A stretch of 47,825 bases of DNA from Halorientalis sp. (GTDB lineage Archaea > Halobacteriota > Halobacteria > Halobacteriales > Haloarculaceae), in the NCBI RefSeq assembly GCF_028275115.1, contig NZ_JAQCNH010000052.1, positions 1-47,825 on the forward strand, read 5' to 3'. Positions 1-8,943 of the stretch are shown here, piece after piece. The notes under the pieces are model-generated. The model did no database searches. It had not been told where the DNA came from and saw only the letters and a list, made by a program, of their open reading frames with translations. Both the position numbers and the translations under genes were made by a program. Positions within the stretch are counted from its first letter, which is position 1. Each line of letters starts with the position of its first letter.

Positions 1-383
1 CGGACGTCCTCGGGCTTGACCGCCCGGCCCCAGTCGTACTCGATGCGGTCGACGGTCTTACCGAGGCGCTCTGCCACGTTGGCCTGCCGCTCGCTGAAAC
101 TCCCCGACGTGGGGACGAGCATGCGGTCCTCGACGAGGTTGAGCGTCGTCGCCTCCCAGAATTCGGTCCCCGAGGCCGTGAGGACGATGACCTCGTCGTC
201 GGTGCCGAGGAACGCCTTCGTGTCCTCGACGATGGTCGTGTAGAGGTCGGTCATCCGGTCCATCCGGTGGCCGAACATCGGTTCGGCCATTGCTTCGAGC
301 ACGTCGTCGCGAACCTCGGTCGGACCCGGAAGATACAGCGTCTTGTCTGGATAGTCGCCCGTGTATTCCTGTTTCTTTGTCAC
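1..383 (-). CDS. Class V aminotransferase, 5' part only (serine-pyruvate/aspartate aminotransferase-like)
   Basis: Only the first 127 codons lie in the window; the rest runs off the left edge. The N-terminus contains YLPGPTEV and then EPMFGHR, the pattern that opens the alanine-glyoxylate/serine-pyruvate/archaeal aspartate aminotransferase group of PLP-dependent fold type I enzymes, where the Pro-Gly-Pro loop lies near the substrate. The segment VIVLTASGTEFWEA fits the phosphate-anchoring region that follows. The PLP lysine would be outside the window. Translation should begin at the GTG at 383-381, because a TATA-like element lies about 20-25 bases upstream. The exact amino-donor specificity cannot be read from this fragment; a role in serine or aspartate metabolism is inference. 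Confidence 0.85.
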   Translation of the reverse strand, partial: MTKKQEYTGDYPDKTLYLPGPTEVRDDVLEAMAEPMFGHRMDRMTDLYTTIVEDTKAFLGTDDEVIVLTASGTEFWEATTLNLVEDRMLVPTSGSFSERQANVAERLGKTVDRIEYDWGRAVKPEDV

Positions 384-778
384 CGAAACCACCTAGTGAG
401 ATATACTCCTCGGCGGGGGAGCATGGTAGTTTTGATACCGCGCGGAGAGCGTCGAGACGAACCGAACACCGGACGACTCACCACCCCGCCACGGCCCGCC
501 CCACTGGAGCGCGGACCGAGTCAACTCCGCGAGAACGCGACAGGTGAGCGTCCGTGGGAACCCGGTTTGCGGGCGGGACCCGTCACTGGTGTCGACAGAT
601 ACCCTGGCGACGGTCGCGACCGTACCGATGCGTCTGCTGACCGCAAATCGGTTGCCCCGTTTCGCGCGACTCCCCGGTGGCGAGAGGGTTCCGGCGAACC
701 GTAAATTGCAAATAGGAAATACGAGAATAGAAGGGCAACGTCTCTCGCGTGCGGCACTGCGGGAGCCCTCCGACACCG
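384..778. other. Intergenic region without a convincing gene
   Basis: Reading frames here are Arg/Pro-rich and do not resemble haloarchaeal proteins. The only clear features are the promoter of the leftward aminotransferase and an AT-rich patch near 703-731 that probably supplies the promoter of the rightward secreted-protein gene at 779. Confidence 0.5.
399..407 (-). promoter_or_regulatory. TATA-like promoter element for the class V aminotransferase
   Basis: Read on the minus strand, GTATATCTC stands about 20-25 bases before the GTG start, the usual spacing of a haloarchaeal TATA box to a leaderless transcript. No factor-binding repeat is obvious beside it. Confidence 0.4.
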
Positions 779-1135
779 ATGGTACAAAAACGCACACTCC
801 TGCTGACAGTGCTCGCTGTGGCCGCCGGGACCGGACTCGCGGTGGCGTCCGGTGCGGTCGGTTCGAGCCAGTGTGAACCGGTCAACAAGACGGAGAACCT
901 CTCGAAAGAGCGCCTCCAGAACCGAACGAACGCCTCCGACTACAACGAGTCTCGACCGAACGTGAGCGAGGACGATGGCTTCGTCCTCACCGGCCGGAAA
1001 CTGGCCGAACTGGCGATCGACGAGATTCTCCAAGAGCAGCCCTGCGGGAACGAAACGGCACCGAACGGCGCGACGACGCCAACGGGCAACACGACCGCAG
1101 CCGCGACCGCCACGCCAACGGCGTCGGACGACTGA
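779..1135 (+). CDS. Small secreted haloarchaeal protein of unknown function
   Basis: This 118-residue protein begins MVQKRTLLLTVLAVAAG, a short basic N-region followed by a hydrophobic core, so it is probably a Sec-type exported protein cut after a GAVGSS-like site. The remainder is hydrophilic and Asn/Thr-rich, with several N-x-S/T sequons (for example NKT, NLS, NRT, NAS) that could carry N-glycans, and it ends in a low-complexity Thr/Ala tail. Two cysteines (in SSQCEP and QPCGN) might form a disulfide. The ATG at 779 was chosen over an upstream start at 749 because the signal sequence begins there. No family is recognised. Confidence 0.65.
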   Translation: MVQKRTLLLTVLAVAAGTGLAVASGAVGSSQCEPVNKTENLSKERLQNRTNASDYNESRPNVSEDDGFVLTGRKLAELAIDEILQEQPCGNETAPNGATTPTGNTTAAATATPTASDD

Positions 1136-1229
1136 CTGCCTCTGTCTCTCGTGTCGCCAGTCTCATCTGCCCTGACCCCCTAACCCATGCGAGACATGAA
1201 CACACACAGAAATATTGCCGTAACTCCCG

Positions 1230-1237
1230 GTTATAGA
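1230..1237 (+). promoter_or_regulatory. TATA-like element upstream of the first metY
   Basis: GTTATAGA lies about 27-34 bases before the ATG at 1264, and a second AT-rich element, GATATATG, lies closer in. The spacing suits a leaderless or very short-leader transcript of the metY-metX operon. Confidence 0.4.
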
Positions 1238-1263
1238 TGGTTCGGGATATATGAGTGTGATAC

Positions 1264-2556
1264 ATGAACAACGATACGCGACGGTTCGGAACGCGGTGTG
1301 TCCACGCCGGACAGGCGGAACCGGATCCGGCGACGGGGGCACGCGCGCCGCCGATCTATCAGACCACGTCGTACGTCTTCGAGGACGCGGACCACGCGGC
1401 GGACCTGTTCGCACTAGAGGACGACGGCAACATCTACTCACGGTTTCACAACCCGACGGTGCGGACCCTCGAGGAGCGACTGGCAGCACTGGAACACGGG
1501 GTCGACGCCGTCGCCACGGCCTCCGGGATGGCGGCGCTGGACGCGGCAACGTCGGTGCTGGCCGAGACCGGCGACAACGTGGTCTCGGCGTCGTCCATCT
1601 ACGGTGGGACCCACACCTATCTCTCGCACAACGCCCGCCGACGCGGGGTGGAATCCCGCCTGGTCGACACGCTGGACTACGCGGTCTACGACGACGCCAT
1701 CGACGAAAACACCGCCTACGTCCACTGTGAGACCATCGGGAATCCGTCGCTGGTGACGCCCGACCTCGACGAACTGGCCGCCGTCTGTGCGGCAAACGAC
1801 GTGCCGCTGTTCGTGGACAACACGTTCGGGACCCCCGCGCTCTGTGCCCCGCTCGACTACGGGGCGGACATCGTCTGGGAGTCGACCACCAAGTGGATTC
1901 ACGGGTCGGGAACGACGGTCGGTGGCATCCTCGTCGACGGTGGCTCGTTTCCGTGGGGCGAGTTCCCCGAGCGCTACCCAGAAATCGGTGCCGACAATCC
2001 GGCGTTTAACGGGACGAACTTCAGCGAGCGGTTCGGCGACCGTGCGTTCACCGCCGCCGCCCGCTACCGCGGTATTCGGGCACTCGGTGACGGACAGAAG
2101 CCGTTCGACGCGTGGCAGACGCTTCAGGGGAGCGAAACCCTCGAACTCCGGATGGAACGCCACTGCGAGAACGCGATGGCCGTCGCGGAGTTCCTCGACG
2201 ACCACCCCGAGGTGTCGTGGGTGACATACCCCGGCCTCGACGACCACGAGACCCACGACAACGCCTCGAAGTACCTCGACGGCGGCTACGGCGGGATGGT
2301 CGCGTTCGGACTGGCGGACGGCTACGCGGCCGGCCGCGACGTCTGTGAGGCCGTCGAACTCGGCCAGTTCCTCGCCAACGTCGGCGACGCCAAGACGCTC
2401 ATCGTCCACCCGGCCAGCACGACCCACGCCCAGTTGACCGAGGACGAACAGCGCGCCAGCGGCGTGACGCCGGACCTCCTGCGGCTGTCGGTCGGTATCG
2501 AGGATGTCGAAGATATCAAAACCGACCTCGACCAAGCAATCGGGACGGCGACATAG
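1264..2556 (+). CDS. metY: O-acetylhomoserine sulfhydrylase-type enzyme, paralog 1
   Basis: This 430-residue PLP enzyme belongs to the Cys/Met metabolism (cystathionine gamma-synthase-like) family. It should replace the acyl group of O-acylhomoserine with sulfide to make homocysteine. Seen in the sequence are the early APPIYQTTSY motif, YSRFHNPT (phosphate and substrate contacts from the neighbouring subunit), ATASGMAAL, VDNTF with the cofactor Asp, and STTKWIHG with the internal-aldimine lysine near residue 210. The length and the FPERYP insertion fit O-acetylhomoserine sulfhydrylases better than the shorter cystathionine lyases. Its stop abuts the ATG of metX, so the pair is one operon in which the product of MetX is the substrate of MetY. 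A 125-base stretch is identical to paralog 2 at 4177. Confidence 0.93.
   Translation: MNNDTRRFGTRCVHAGQAEPDPATGARAPPIYQTTSYVFEDADHAADLFALEDDGNIYSRFHNPTVRTLEERLAALEHGVDAVATASGMAALDAATSVLAETGDNVVSASSIYGGTHTYLSHNARRRGVESRLVDTLDYAVYDDAIDENTAYVHCETIGNPSLVTPDLDELAAVCAANDVPLFVDNTFGTPALCAPLDYGADIVWESTTKWIHGSGTTVGGILVDGGSFPWGEFPERYPEIGADNPAFNGTNFSERFGDRAFTAAARYRGIRALGDGQKPFDAWQTLQGSETLELRMERHCENAMAVAEFLDDHPEVSWVTYPGLDDHETHDNASKYLDGGYGGMVAFGLADGYAAGRDVCEAVELGQFLANVGDAKTLIVHPASTTHAQLTEDEQRASGVTPDLLRLSVGIEDVEDIKTDLDQAIGTAT
2167..2291 (+). repeat. 125-base tract identical to 5080-5204
   Basis: This part of metY paralog 1, covering ENAMAVAEFLDD through YLDGGYG, is identical base for base to the same region of paralog 2, including silent positions. 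Sequence on both sides diverges in the usual way for paralogs. Confidence 0.9.
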
Positions 2557-3762
2557 ATGGAGGTCGAACGCGACACGGTTTCGGTCGGCGAGTTCGAGTT
2601 CGAGTGCGGGGAGTCGGTCCCCGACCTGGAAGTCGCCTACGAGGCCTACGGCGAGTTCACCGGCGAGAACGCGGTGCTGGTCTGTCACGCTCTGACTGGG
2701 AGTTCACACGTCGCCGGGCACCGAACCGGCAAAGAGACCAGCGGGCAGGCCCGGGCGTGGTGGGACGACATCGTCGGCCCCGGAAAAGCCATCGACACCA
2801 CCGAGTACTACGTCGTCTGTGCCAACGTCCCGGGGTCCTGTTACGGGACGACTGGCCCGGCCAGCGAGAACCCCGAGACCGGCGAGCCGTACGGCACGGA
2901 GTTCCCCGCGGTCACCGTCGGCGACTGGACCGAGGCCCAGCGCAGTCTGCTGGACGAACTCGGCGTCCCCCACCTCCACGCCGTCGTCGGCGGCAGCGTC
3001 GGCGGCATGAACGCGCTGGACTGGGCGAAGCGCCACCCCGACCACGTCGAGCGGGTCGTCCCTATCGCCGCTGCCGCGCGCCTCGACCCGCAGTGTCTCG
3101 CCCTCGACGCCGTCGCCCGTCGGGCCATCACCACTGACGACGACTGGCAGGGCGGTGACTACTACGGCACCGACGCCGAACCGACGGACGGACTGGCGCT
3201 GGCGCGTCAACTGGGTCACATCATGTACCTCTCGAAGGCGTCGATGGAACAGAAGTTCGGCCGTCGGGCCGCCGGCCGCGACGCCATGCGGAGTTTCCCC
3301 GTCGACCCGGCGGGTACCTTCTTTCCCTACAGGGACGTCGAGTCGTACCTCGACTACCAGGCCGAGAAGTTCGTCGAGCGGTTCGACGCCAACTCCTATC
3401 TCTACCTCACGCGCTCGATGGACAACTACGACCTCGCCGCCGGGTTCGAGGACGACGCAGACGCCCTCAGTGCCTTCGATGGCGAGGCGCTGCTGCTGTC
3501 GTTCAGCGGCGACTGGCACTTCACGACCGAGCAGTCCGAGCAGGTCGCCGACGCCTTCCGCACCCTCGACACGCCGGTCGCCCACCACGTCGTTGAGTCC
3601 GACCACGGCCACGACGCCTTTCTCGTCCAACCCGAGAAGGTCGGCCCGCCGCTGTCGGATTTCCTCGAAGACGGCGTCGACGGGAAAGCGATCACCGACA
3701 CGGCAGCGGCGGACGGCACCGAGAGCCAGTTCGCGCCCGTCCACACGAGTCTGTTCTCGTGA
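2557..3762 (+). CDS. metX: Homoserine O-acetyltransferase (MetX family)
   Basis: This 401-residue alpha/beta hydrolase-fold acyltransferase activates homoserine for methionine synthesis by making O-acylhomoserine. The nucleophile elbow [12 protein letters not shown] places the catalytic Ser at about residue 147. The other triad members are visible in SGDWHF (Asp) and ESDHGHDAF (His). HALTGSSH and YTRS-like segments (here [10 protein letters not shown]) match the MetX oxyanion and substrate loops. The ATG follows the metY stop codon with no gap, giving tight coupling. MetX family members can use acetyl- or succinyl-CoA; acetyl is assumed from the archaeal setting and the O-acetylhomoserine-type partner, not proven by residues here. 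Confidence 0.93.
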   Translation: MEVERDTVSVGEFEFECGESVPDLEVAYEAYGEFTGENAVLVCHALTGSSHVAGHRTGKETSGQARAWWDDIVGPGKAIDTTEYYVVCANVPGSCYGTTGPASENPETGEPYGTEFPAVTVGDWTEAQRSLLDELGVPHLHAVVGGSVGGMNALDWAKRHPDHVERVVPIAAAARLDPQCLALDAVARRAITTDDDWQGGDYYGTDAEPTDGLALARQLGHIMYLSKASMEQKFGRRAAGRDAMRSFPVDPAGTFFPYRDVESYLDYQAEKFVERFDANSYLYLTRSMDNYDLAAGFEDDADALSAFDGEALLLSFSGDWHFTTEQSEQVADAFRTLDTPVAHHVVESDHGHDAFLVQPEKVGPPLSDFLEDGVDGKAITDTAAADGTESQFAPVHTSLFS

Positions 3763-3783
3763 GCCGGTAACCGGCCCCCGCGC

Positions 3784-4044
3784 TCACCGCGCGTAGACCG
3801 CCGCAGCCAGTCCCGCCAGAAACGCCGCGACGTATGCCGGTCGCGCGACTGCGACACCCGGGACGGCCGAGAGTACTGTCGGCACGTTCGCGGGGTCGGT
3901 CAGTGCCGCCCCACTCCGGGCGCTGGCTCCCACGAGAACGACCACCGCTGCTCCGACGGCGGCGACGAACCCAGCGACGGCCAGCGGGCTGTCGCTGAGT
4001 CGTTCGAGAACGACGCCCCCGGTCCGACCGACGCGGCCACTCAT
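3784..4044 (-). CDS. Small membrane protein, two predicted transmembrane segments
   Basis: The 86-residue protein has a short basic N-terminus, a hydrophobic stretch from about residue 19 to 41 (PLAVAGFVAAVGAAVVVLVG) and a second near the C-terminus (PAYVAAFLAGLAAAVYA). Nothing catalytic is visible. It points against metX, with about 20 bases between the two convergent stops, and lies back to back with the second metY. The coding bias is haloarchaeal and the reading frame is clean, so it is probably real, but no function can be assigned. Confidence 0.6.
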   Translation of the reverse strand: MSGRVGRTGGVVLERLSDSPLAVAGFVAAVGAAVVVLVGASARSGAALTDPANVPTVLSAVPGVAVARPAYVAAFLAGLAAAVYAR

Positions 4045-4176
4045 CGACGGGAACGTCTCGCCGGTTCAATATGAATCTACCCACGCTAAGGGGCCGTCTC
4101 GCGGACGAAAATATTTGGACGTTGTCACACCCGAGTAGACAGCTATTTGTCCGAGACGTGTGAATTGTTCCCAGTC

Positions 4177-5469
4177 ATGACGAACGAAGACGACCAGATC
4201 GAGACGAAATCGCTCCACGTCGGCCAGGAGGACCCCGACCCGGCCACGGGAGCGCGCGCACCGCCGATCTACCAGACCACGTCGTACGTCTTCGAGGACG
4301 CCGAGGACGCCGCCTCACAGTTCTCGCTGGAGACGCCGGGGTACATCTACTCGCGGCTGATGAATCCGACCGTCGAGACCCTGCAGGAACGCATCGCCGC
4401 GCTCGAGGGCGGGGTCGGTGCCGTCGCAACCGCCTCCGGGATGGCGGCGCTCAACGTGACCGACTTCGTGTTGGCCGACGCCGGCGACAACATCGTCACC
4501 GCCTCGTCGCTCTACGGTGGAACCTACACGTACTACACCCACACGCTCCCTCGGCAGGGCGTCGAGGCCCGCTTCGTCGACACGCTGGACTACGCGGCCT
4601 ACGACGACGCCATCGACGAGAACACCGCCTACGTTCACTGCGAGACTATCGGCAACCCGGCGCTGGTGACGCCGGACTTCGACCGCCTCGCCGAAATCGC
4701 CGACGACCACGGCGTCCCGCTGTTCGTGGACAACACGTTCGCGACGCCTGCGCTCTGCAGCCCCATCGAACACGGTGCGAACCTCGTCTGGAACTCCACG
4801 ACGAAGTGGATCCACGGTCACGGTTCGACCGTCGGCGGCGTCGTCGTCGACGGTGGCAACTTCGACTGGAGCGCCCACGACGAGAAGTATCCCGAGGTCG
4901 CCCAGGATAACCCCGCATACCACGGCGTCAACTTCGCCGAGGCGATGGGCGAACAGGCGTTTACCTACACCGCCATCGCGCGCGGCCTGCGCGACCTGGG
5001 CAACCAGCAGTCACCCTTCGACGCTTGGCAGACCCTCCAGGGCATCGAGACGCTTCCCCAGCGCATGAGCGCTCACTGTGAGAACGCGATGGCCGTCGCG
5101 GAGTTCCTCGACGACCACCCCGAGGTGTCGTGGGTGACATACCCCGGCCTCGACGACCACGAGACCCACGACAACGCCTCGAAGTACCTCGACGGCGGCT
5201 ACGGTGGCATGATCACGTTCGGACTGAAACAGGGGTACGACGCCGCCAGAACGACCGTCGAGTCCACCGAAGTCGCCAGTCTGCTGGCCAACGTCGGTGA
5301 CGCCAAGACGCTGGTCATCCATCCGGCGAGCACGACCCACCAGCAGTTGACCGACGAGGAACAGGAAGCCGCAGGCGTCACGGACGACCTCGTGCGTCTC
5401 TCGGTGGGTCTGGAAGGCGTCGAGGATATCAAATCGGACCTCGATCAGGCTATCGGACGAGCGACCTAG
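4177..5469 (+). CDS. metY: O-acetylhomoserine sulfhydrylase-type enzyme, paralog 2
   Basis: A second 430-residue Cys/Met-metabolism PLP enzyme, collinear along its whole length with paralog 1 and keeping the same motifs: APPIYQTTSY, YSRLMNPT, ATASGMAAL, VDNTFATP and the STTKWIHG lysine near residue 210. It should also catalyse sulfhydrylation of an O-acylhomoserine, or the related reaction with O-acetylserine. The ATG at 4177 was preferred to a TTG at 4147 because it matches the N-terminal length of paralog 1. It has its own upstream AT-rich patch (AAAATATT near 4110), so it can be expressed separately from the metY-metX operon. Its TAG stop forms a CTAG shared with the stop of the convergent SCP2-like gene. 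Confidence 0.92.
   Translation: MTNEDDQIETKSLHVGQEDPDPATGARAPPIYQTTSYVFEDAEDAASQFSLETPGYIYSRLMNPTVETLQERIAALEGGVGAVATASGMAALNVTDFVLADAGDNIVTASSLYGGTYTYYTHTLPRQGVEARFVDTLDYAAYDDAIDENTAYVHCETIGNPALVTPDFDRLAEIADDHGVPLFVDNTFATPALCSPIEHGANLVWNSTTKWIHGHGSTVGGVVVDGGNFDWSAHDEKYPEVAQDNPAYHGVNFAEAMGEQAFTYTAIARGLRDLGNQQSPFDAWQTLQGIETLPQRMSAHCENAMAVAEFLDDHPEVSWVTYPGLDDHETHDNASKYLDGGYGGMITFGLKQGYDAARTTVESTEVASLLANVGDAKTLVIHPASTTHQQLTDEEQEAAGVTDDLVRLSVGLEGVEDIKSDLDQAIGRAT
5080..5204 (+). repeat. 125-base tract identical to 2167-2291
   Basis: Partner copy inside metY paralog 2. The identity stops abruptly at a T/C difference on the left and a T/C difference on the right, as expected for a gene-conversion patch. 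Confidence 0.9.
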
Positions 5470-6179
5470 AACAGGCTGAACAGCCGGCTGGTCAGCGCGG
5501 CCTGTTGGTACGCCAGTTTCTGGAACGCGGCCGGTTGCCGCACTGCCTCGTCGAGAACCAGGTCCGACATCGACCGACGGGACTGCTCGAACAGGAACGT
5601 TGTCTCCACGTCGGCGGCCACGTCGCCGAGCAACTGTAACATCGTCAGGGTCTGTGGGCCCAACGGCCCGTCGGTTTCGACGGATAGGTCTCCGCTGAGG
5701 ACGGCCGAGGTCGCCGGCCGCCCGTCGATAATCGCCTGCCAGACGTTCCACGGCGCCTCCAGCACGGCGTTCACCTCACGCTCGTCCGGTCCGTCGAGGA
5801 TGTCGACCTCCGGGCACTTGCCGCTTTCCAGTCCGATGTAGCAGTAGATGTTTCCATCGACGACACAGTGTTCGAGCTGGTCGAGCAGGCTCTGGGCCAC
5901 CGGCGGGAAATGCTGACGGACGCTCGGGTCCATCAGCGACGGGGCGCTCTCGAGAGCCACGTCGCCGAGGTCGTTCCGGACGGTTTCCGGAACGCCGTCG
6001 AACACCAGTTCGGGCAGCTCACCGAGCCGTGTCTCCGCAAGCGGCAGGTCCTCGACCACAATAAGCACGTCTCCGTTCGACCCCACTCCCCAGCCGACAC
6101 CGACGTCGTCCAGCGCGGTACTCTCGTTGATCTCGCGCTGGTATGCGTCGAGCCACTGTGATGTGGGAAACAGGCTCAC
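5466..6179 (-). CDS. SCP2 sterol-binding-like domain protein
   Basis: The 237-residue soluble protein has a mixed N-terminal half (GWGVGSNGDVLIVVE, then VRNDLGDVALESAPSLM) and a second half with ATSAVLSGDLSVETDGPLG followed by LQLLGDVAADVETTF. That second pattern, an aliphatic edge plus a glycine turn plus an amphipathic helix, is typical of SCP2-like lipid-binding folds in haloarchaea. It is probably cytoplasmic. The GTG at 6179 was chosen: a TTG lies two codons upstream, but a TATA-like GTATATAC sits at the right distance. The ligand is unknown. Its stop overlaps that of metY paralog 2 at a shared CTAG. The fold assignment rests on pattern resemblance only. Confidence 0.6.
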   Translation of the reverse strand: MSLFPTSQWLDAYQREINESTALDDVGVGWGVGSNGDVLIVVEDLPLAETRLGELPELVFDGVPETVRNDLGDVALESAPSLMDPSVRQHFPPVAQSLLDQLEHCVVDGNIYCYIGLESGKCPEVDILDGPDEREVNAVLEAPWNVWQAIIDGRPATSAVLSGDLSVETDGPLGPQTLTMLQLLGDVAADVETTFLFEQSRRSMSDLVLDEAVRQPAAFQKLAYQQAALTSRLFSLF

Positions 6180-6193
6180 ACTCAAGACACGTT

Positions 6194-6201
6194 GTATATA
6201 C
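6194..6201 (-). promoter_or_regulatory. TATA-like element for the SCP2-like gene
   Basis: GTATATAC on the minus strand is about 15-22 bases before the GTG at 6179, in an otherwise gene-free 130-base gap downstream of serB. Confidence 0.35.
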
Positions 6202-6311
6202 GCCGACTACATAAAACACCAACGGCCGATACGAGATAAATTAAGACAGAAGACGATTCGGAACAATCACCGGCGACGGAACGTGGCCTGCCCCACGGAG
6301 CGACGTGCCGC

Positions 6312-6947
6312 TCAGAGGACGCCTTCGGCTTCGAGCATGCCGTGCAGTTCGGCCATCGAGAGGACGATGGTGTCACACGCGGACTCGACGGCCGGTTTCG
6401 GGTCGAACCCGACCGACAGGCCCGCGACTTCCAGCATCGGCATGTCGTTGGCGCCGTCGCCGACGGCGATGGTGTCGGCCACGTCGACGCCGACTGTGCC
6501 GGCGAGGTCCTCGAGGGCGTCGTCTTTCGTCCCCTCGATGAGCGGCCCATCGACCTCGCCGGTGAGTTCGTCCGCTTCCATCGGGAGCCGGTTGGCGACG
6601 ATGGAGTCGACAGCCACGCCGGCCTTCTCGAGGGCGCGCTCGACGCCGCGCTCGAACCCGCCGGTAAGGATGGCGGTGTGGACACCCGCCTCGTTGAGAT
6701 TCTCGATGACCATGGCGGCGTCCGCCCGGAGGACGACCTGGTCGAAGGCCGCCTCGGCCCGCTCCTGGGAGAGGCCGTCTAGAAGCTCACACCGGCCCCG
6801 GAGGCTCTCGGCGTAGCCGATCTCGTCGTTCATCGCCTGCTCGGTGATCGCTTCCATCTGGTCGGCGACCCCACACTCCGCACCCAGTAGGACAGTCATT
6901 TCAGAGTCCGAAAGCGTCCCGTCGAAATCGAAGGCGACGAGTGTCAT
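6312..6947 (-). CDS. serB: Phosphoserine phosphatase
   Basis: This 211-residue HAD-superfamily enzyme catalyses the last step of serine synthesis, hydrolysis of O-phosphoserine. Motif I is FDFDGTLSD with nucleophile Asp7 and acid/base Asp9. A SerB-type helical cap follows, with EQAMNDEIGYAESLRGR matching the substrate-binding helix. Motif II is ILTGGF, and motif III/IV is GDGANDMPML, which binds the Mg2+ ion. The length is that of a typical archaeal SerB without an ACT extension. It is divergent from serA with a 200-base gap between them, so the two terminal serine-pathway genes share a control region. Confidence 0.92.
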   Translation of the reverse strand: MTLVAFDFDGTLSDSEMTVLLGAECGVADQMEAITEQAMNDEIGYAESLRGRCELLDGLSQERAEAAFDQVVLRADAAMVIENLNEAGVHTAILTGGFERGVERALEKAGVAVDSIVANRLPMEADELTGEVDGPLIEGTKDDALEDLAGTVGVDVADTIAVGDGANDMPMLEVAGLSVGFDPKPAVESACDTIVLSMAELHGMLEAEGVL

Positions 6948-7147
6948 ACCCTATCGTTCGCGGCCGGGGGCTTCAAACGCGGCGGTTTCGGGTGGCTAGC
7001 CCGAATCGTCCCGTGTGCAGCCTCGCGGAACCGTTCGCGGTCGGGCGGCCCGTGCGGACGAATCCCACGCGAGGCGGTCGCTCGCTCTCGGTTTCGGGCC
7101 GAGCCGATGAGGAAAGGGTTATGCCGGCAGGCTGGAATTGGTCGGTC

Positions 7148-8749
7148 ATGAAGGTACTCGTCACGGACCCCATCGCGGACGCGGGCATCCAGCGTCTGCG
7201 TGCTGCGGGCCACGACGTGGAGACGGCCTACGACGTGCAGGGACAGGAGTTGCTCGACGCCGTCGCCGACGCGAACGCACTGATCGTCCGCTCGGGCACC
7301 GAGGTCACCGACGCGGTGTTCGACGCCGCAACCGATCTGGTGATCGTCGGTCGCGCCGGCATCGGGGTGGACAACATCGACATCGACGCCGCGACCGAAC
7401 ACGGCGTCATCGTCGCCAACGCTCCCCAGGGCAACGTTCGCGCAGCCGCCGAACACACGGTCGCGATGACCTTTGCCACCGCCCGCTCGATCCCGCAGGC
7501 CCACGCCCGCCTCCGGGACGGCGAGTGGGCCAAAGGCGAGTTCCTCGGCACCGAGCTCAACGGCAAGACCCTCGGTATCGTCGGTCTCGGTCGAGTCGGT
7601 CAGGAAGTCGCCAAGCGGTTGGGGAGTCTGGGGATGAATCTCGTCGCCTTCGACCCGTACATCTCCGAGGAACGGGCCGACCAGCTCGGTGCCGACCTCG
7701 CGGACGACCTGAAACACTGTCTCGACAGTGCGGACCTCATCACGATCCACACCCCGCTCACGCCCGAAACCGAGAATATGATTAGCGAGGACGAACTCGC
7801 AACGCTCGGCGACGGATACGTCATCAACTGCGCTCGCGGCGGAATCATCGACGAGCCCGCGCTGGCCGAGGCCGTCGAGAGTGGCTCGCTCGCCGGCGCC
7901 GCGATCGACGTGTTCGCCGAGGAACCGGTCGACCCGGACAACCCGCTGCTTGACGCGGACGACGTGATCGTCACGCCTCACCTCGGTGCCAGCACGGAGG
8001 CTGCCCAAGAGAACGTCGCGACCGCCACGGCCGACCAGGTACTCGCCACGTTCCGGGGCGAACCGGTCATGAACGCGCTGAACGCCCCCTCGATGGACGA
8101 GTCGGCGTTCCCGCGTGTCCGGCCGTACATCGACCTCGTCGAGACGGCCGGGAAAATCGCCGTCCAGTTATTCGACGACCGCGTCGAGGAAGTGGAAATC
8201 TCCTACGAGGGCGATATCGCCGAGGAAGAGCTGGACCTGGTCACGGCGAGCGCGCTCAAGGGCTGTTTCGAGCCTCTGGAGTGGCAGGTCAACGCCGTCA
8301 ACGCACCCCGTGTCGCCGACGAGCGTGGAATCGACGTGACCGAGACGAAAAGCCGGTCCTCCGAGGACTTCCAGAGTTTGGTGACGGTGACGGTCCGCAA
8401 CGGCGACGACGAAGTCGGCGTCTGCGGGACCCAGTTCGCCGGCGAGGACCCGCGAATCGTCCGGATCGATGGGTTCCGGGTCGACGCCATTCCCCACGGC
8501 CACATGCTCGTCGCACGAAACGACGACGTGCCCGGCGTCATCGGATTCATCGGCTCGACGCTCGGCGACCACGACGTGAACATCGCGGCGATGTTCAACG
8601 CCCGCGAGACCATCGGCGGCGAGGCGCTCTCGGTGTACAACCTCGACGACCCGCCGGGCGAGGAGGTACTAGAGGCTACCCTCGACGACGACCGAATCAT
8701 CGACGTGAGCCACATCAGCCTCAACGGCGCCGCCGAAGACGACGAGTAA
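7148..8749 (+). CDS. serA: D-3-phosphoglycerate dehydrogenase
   Basis: A 533-residue long-form PGDH that oxidises 3-phosphoglycerate to 3-phosphohydroxypyruvate. The Rossmann motif GLGRVG spans about residues 146-151. Catalytic Arg is in NCARGG (about 230), Glu in FAEEPVD (about 259) and His in VTPHLGAS (about 278). After residue 310 comes the extra serine-control (ASB-like) domain seen in Bacillus- and archaeal-type PGDHs, then an ACT domain (VARNDDVPGVIGFIG to the end) that usually binds serine for feedback control. The ATG at 7148 was chosen because MKVLVTDPIADAGI is the conserved start; the open frame reaches further upstream without homology-like sequence. It is divergent from serB. Confidence 0.95.
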   Translation: MKVLVTDPIADAGIQRLRAAGHDVETAYDVQGQELLDAVADANALIVRSGTEVTDAVFDAATDLVIVGRAGIGVDNIDIDAATEHGVIVANAPQGNVRAAAEHTVAMTFATARSIPQAHARLRDGEWAKGEFLGTELNGKTLGIVGLGRVGQEVAKRLGSLGMNLVAFDPYISEERADQLGADLADDLKHCLDSADLITIHTPLTPETENMISEDELATLGDGYVINCARGGIIDEPALAEAVESGSLAGAAIDVFAEEPVDPDNPLLDADDVIVTPHLGASTEAAQENVATATADQVLATFRGEPVMNALNAPSMDESAFPRVRPYIDLVETAGKIAVQLFDDRVEEVEISYEGDIAEEELDLVTASALKGCFEPLEWQVNAVNAPRVADERGIDVTETKSRSSEDFQSLVTVTVRNGDDEVGVCGTQFAGEDPRIVRIDGFRVDAIPHGHMLVARNDDVPGVIGFIGSTLGDHDVNIAAMFNARETIGGEALSVYNLDDPPGEEVLEATLDDDRIIDVSHISLNGAAEDDE

Positions 8750-8943
8750 CCGACTATTCGCCCGATTTTCCCGTAGCTCTCGTTCACCCCGTCTCCCCCG
8801 TTATTTCGTTCGAAGGCGGTCCCCGGCGGAAAATAGTATCTATCTGCTTATATGTATCCCGTGCCGAGTACTCGGTACTCACACACCCCATCCCGGACCG
8901 CGGTCTCCGGGTTCGGTGCAGTCGATTCACTTTCCCCGCATTA

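Noticed and set aside
544..876. Plus-strand frame in the gap after the aminotransferase
   Set aside because: Arg/Pro-rich, no domain pattern, and it overlaps the better supported secreted-protein gene in another frame.
1438..2688. Long antisense frames opposite metY, metX and other genes (also 2704-3744, 10678-11928)
   Set aside because: In GC-rich genomes the strand opposite a real gene is often open; these match no known pattern and the sense genes are certain.
8281..8943. Upstream extension of the glycosyltransferase frame across the end of serA
   Set aside because: The extension is an Arg-rich shadow of serA in another frame; the first membrane-protein-like residues follow the GTG at 8944.
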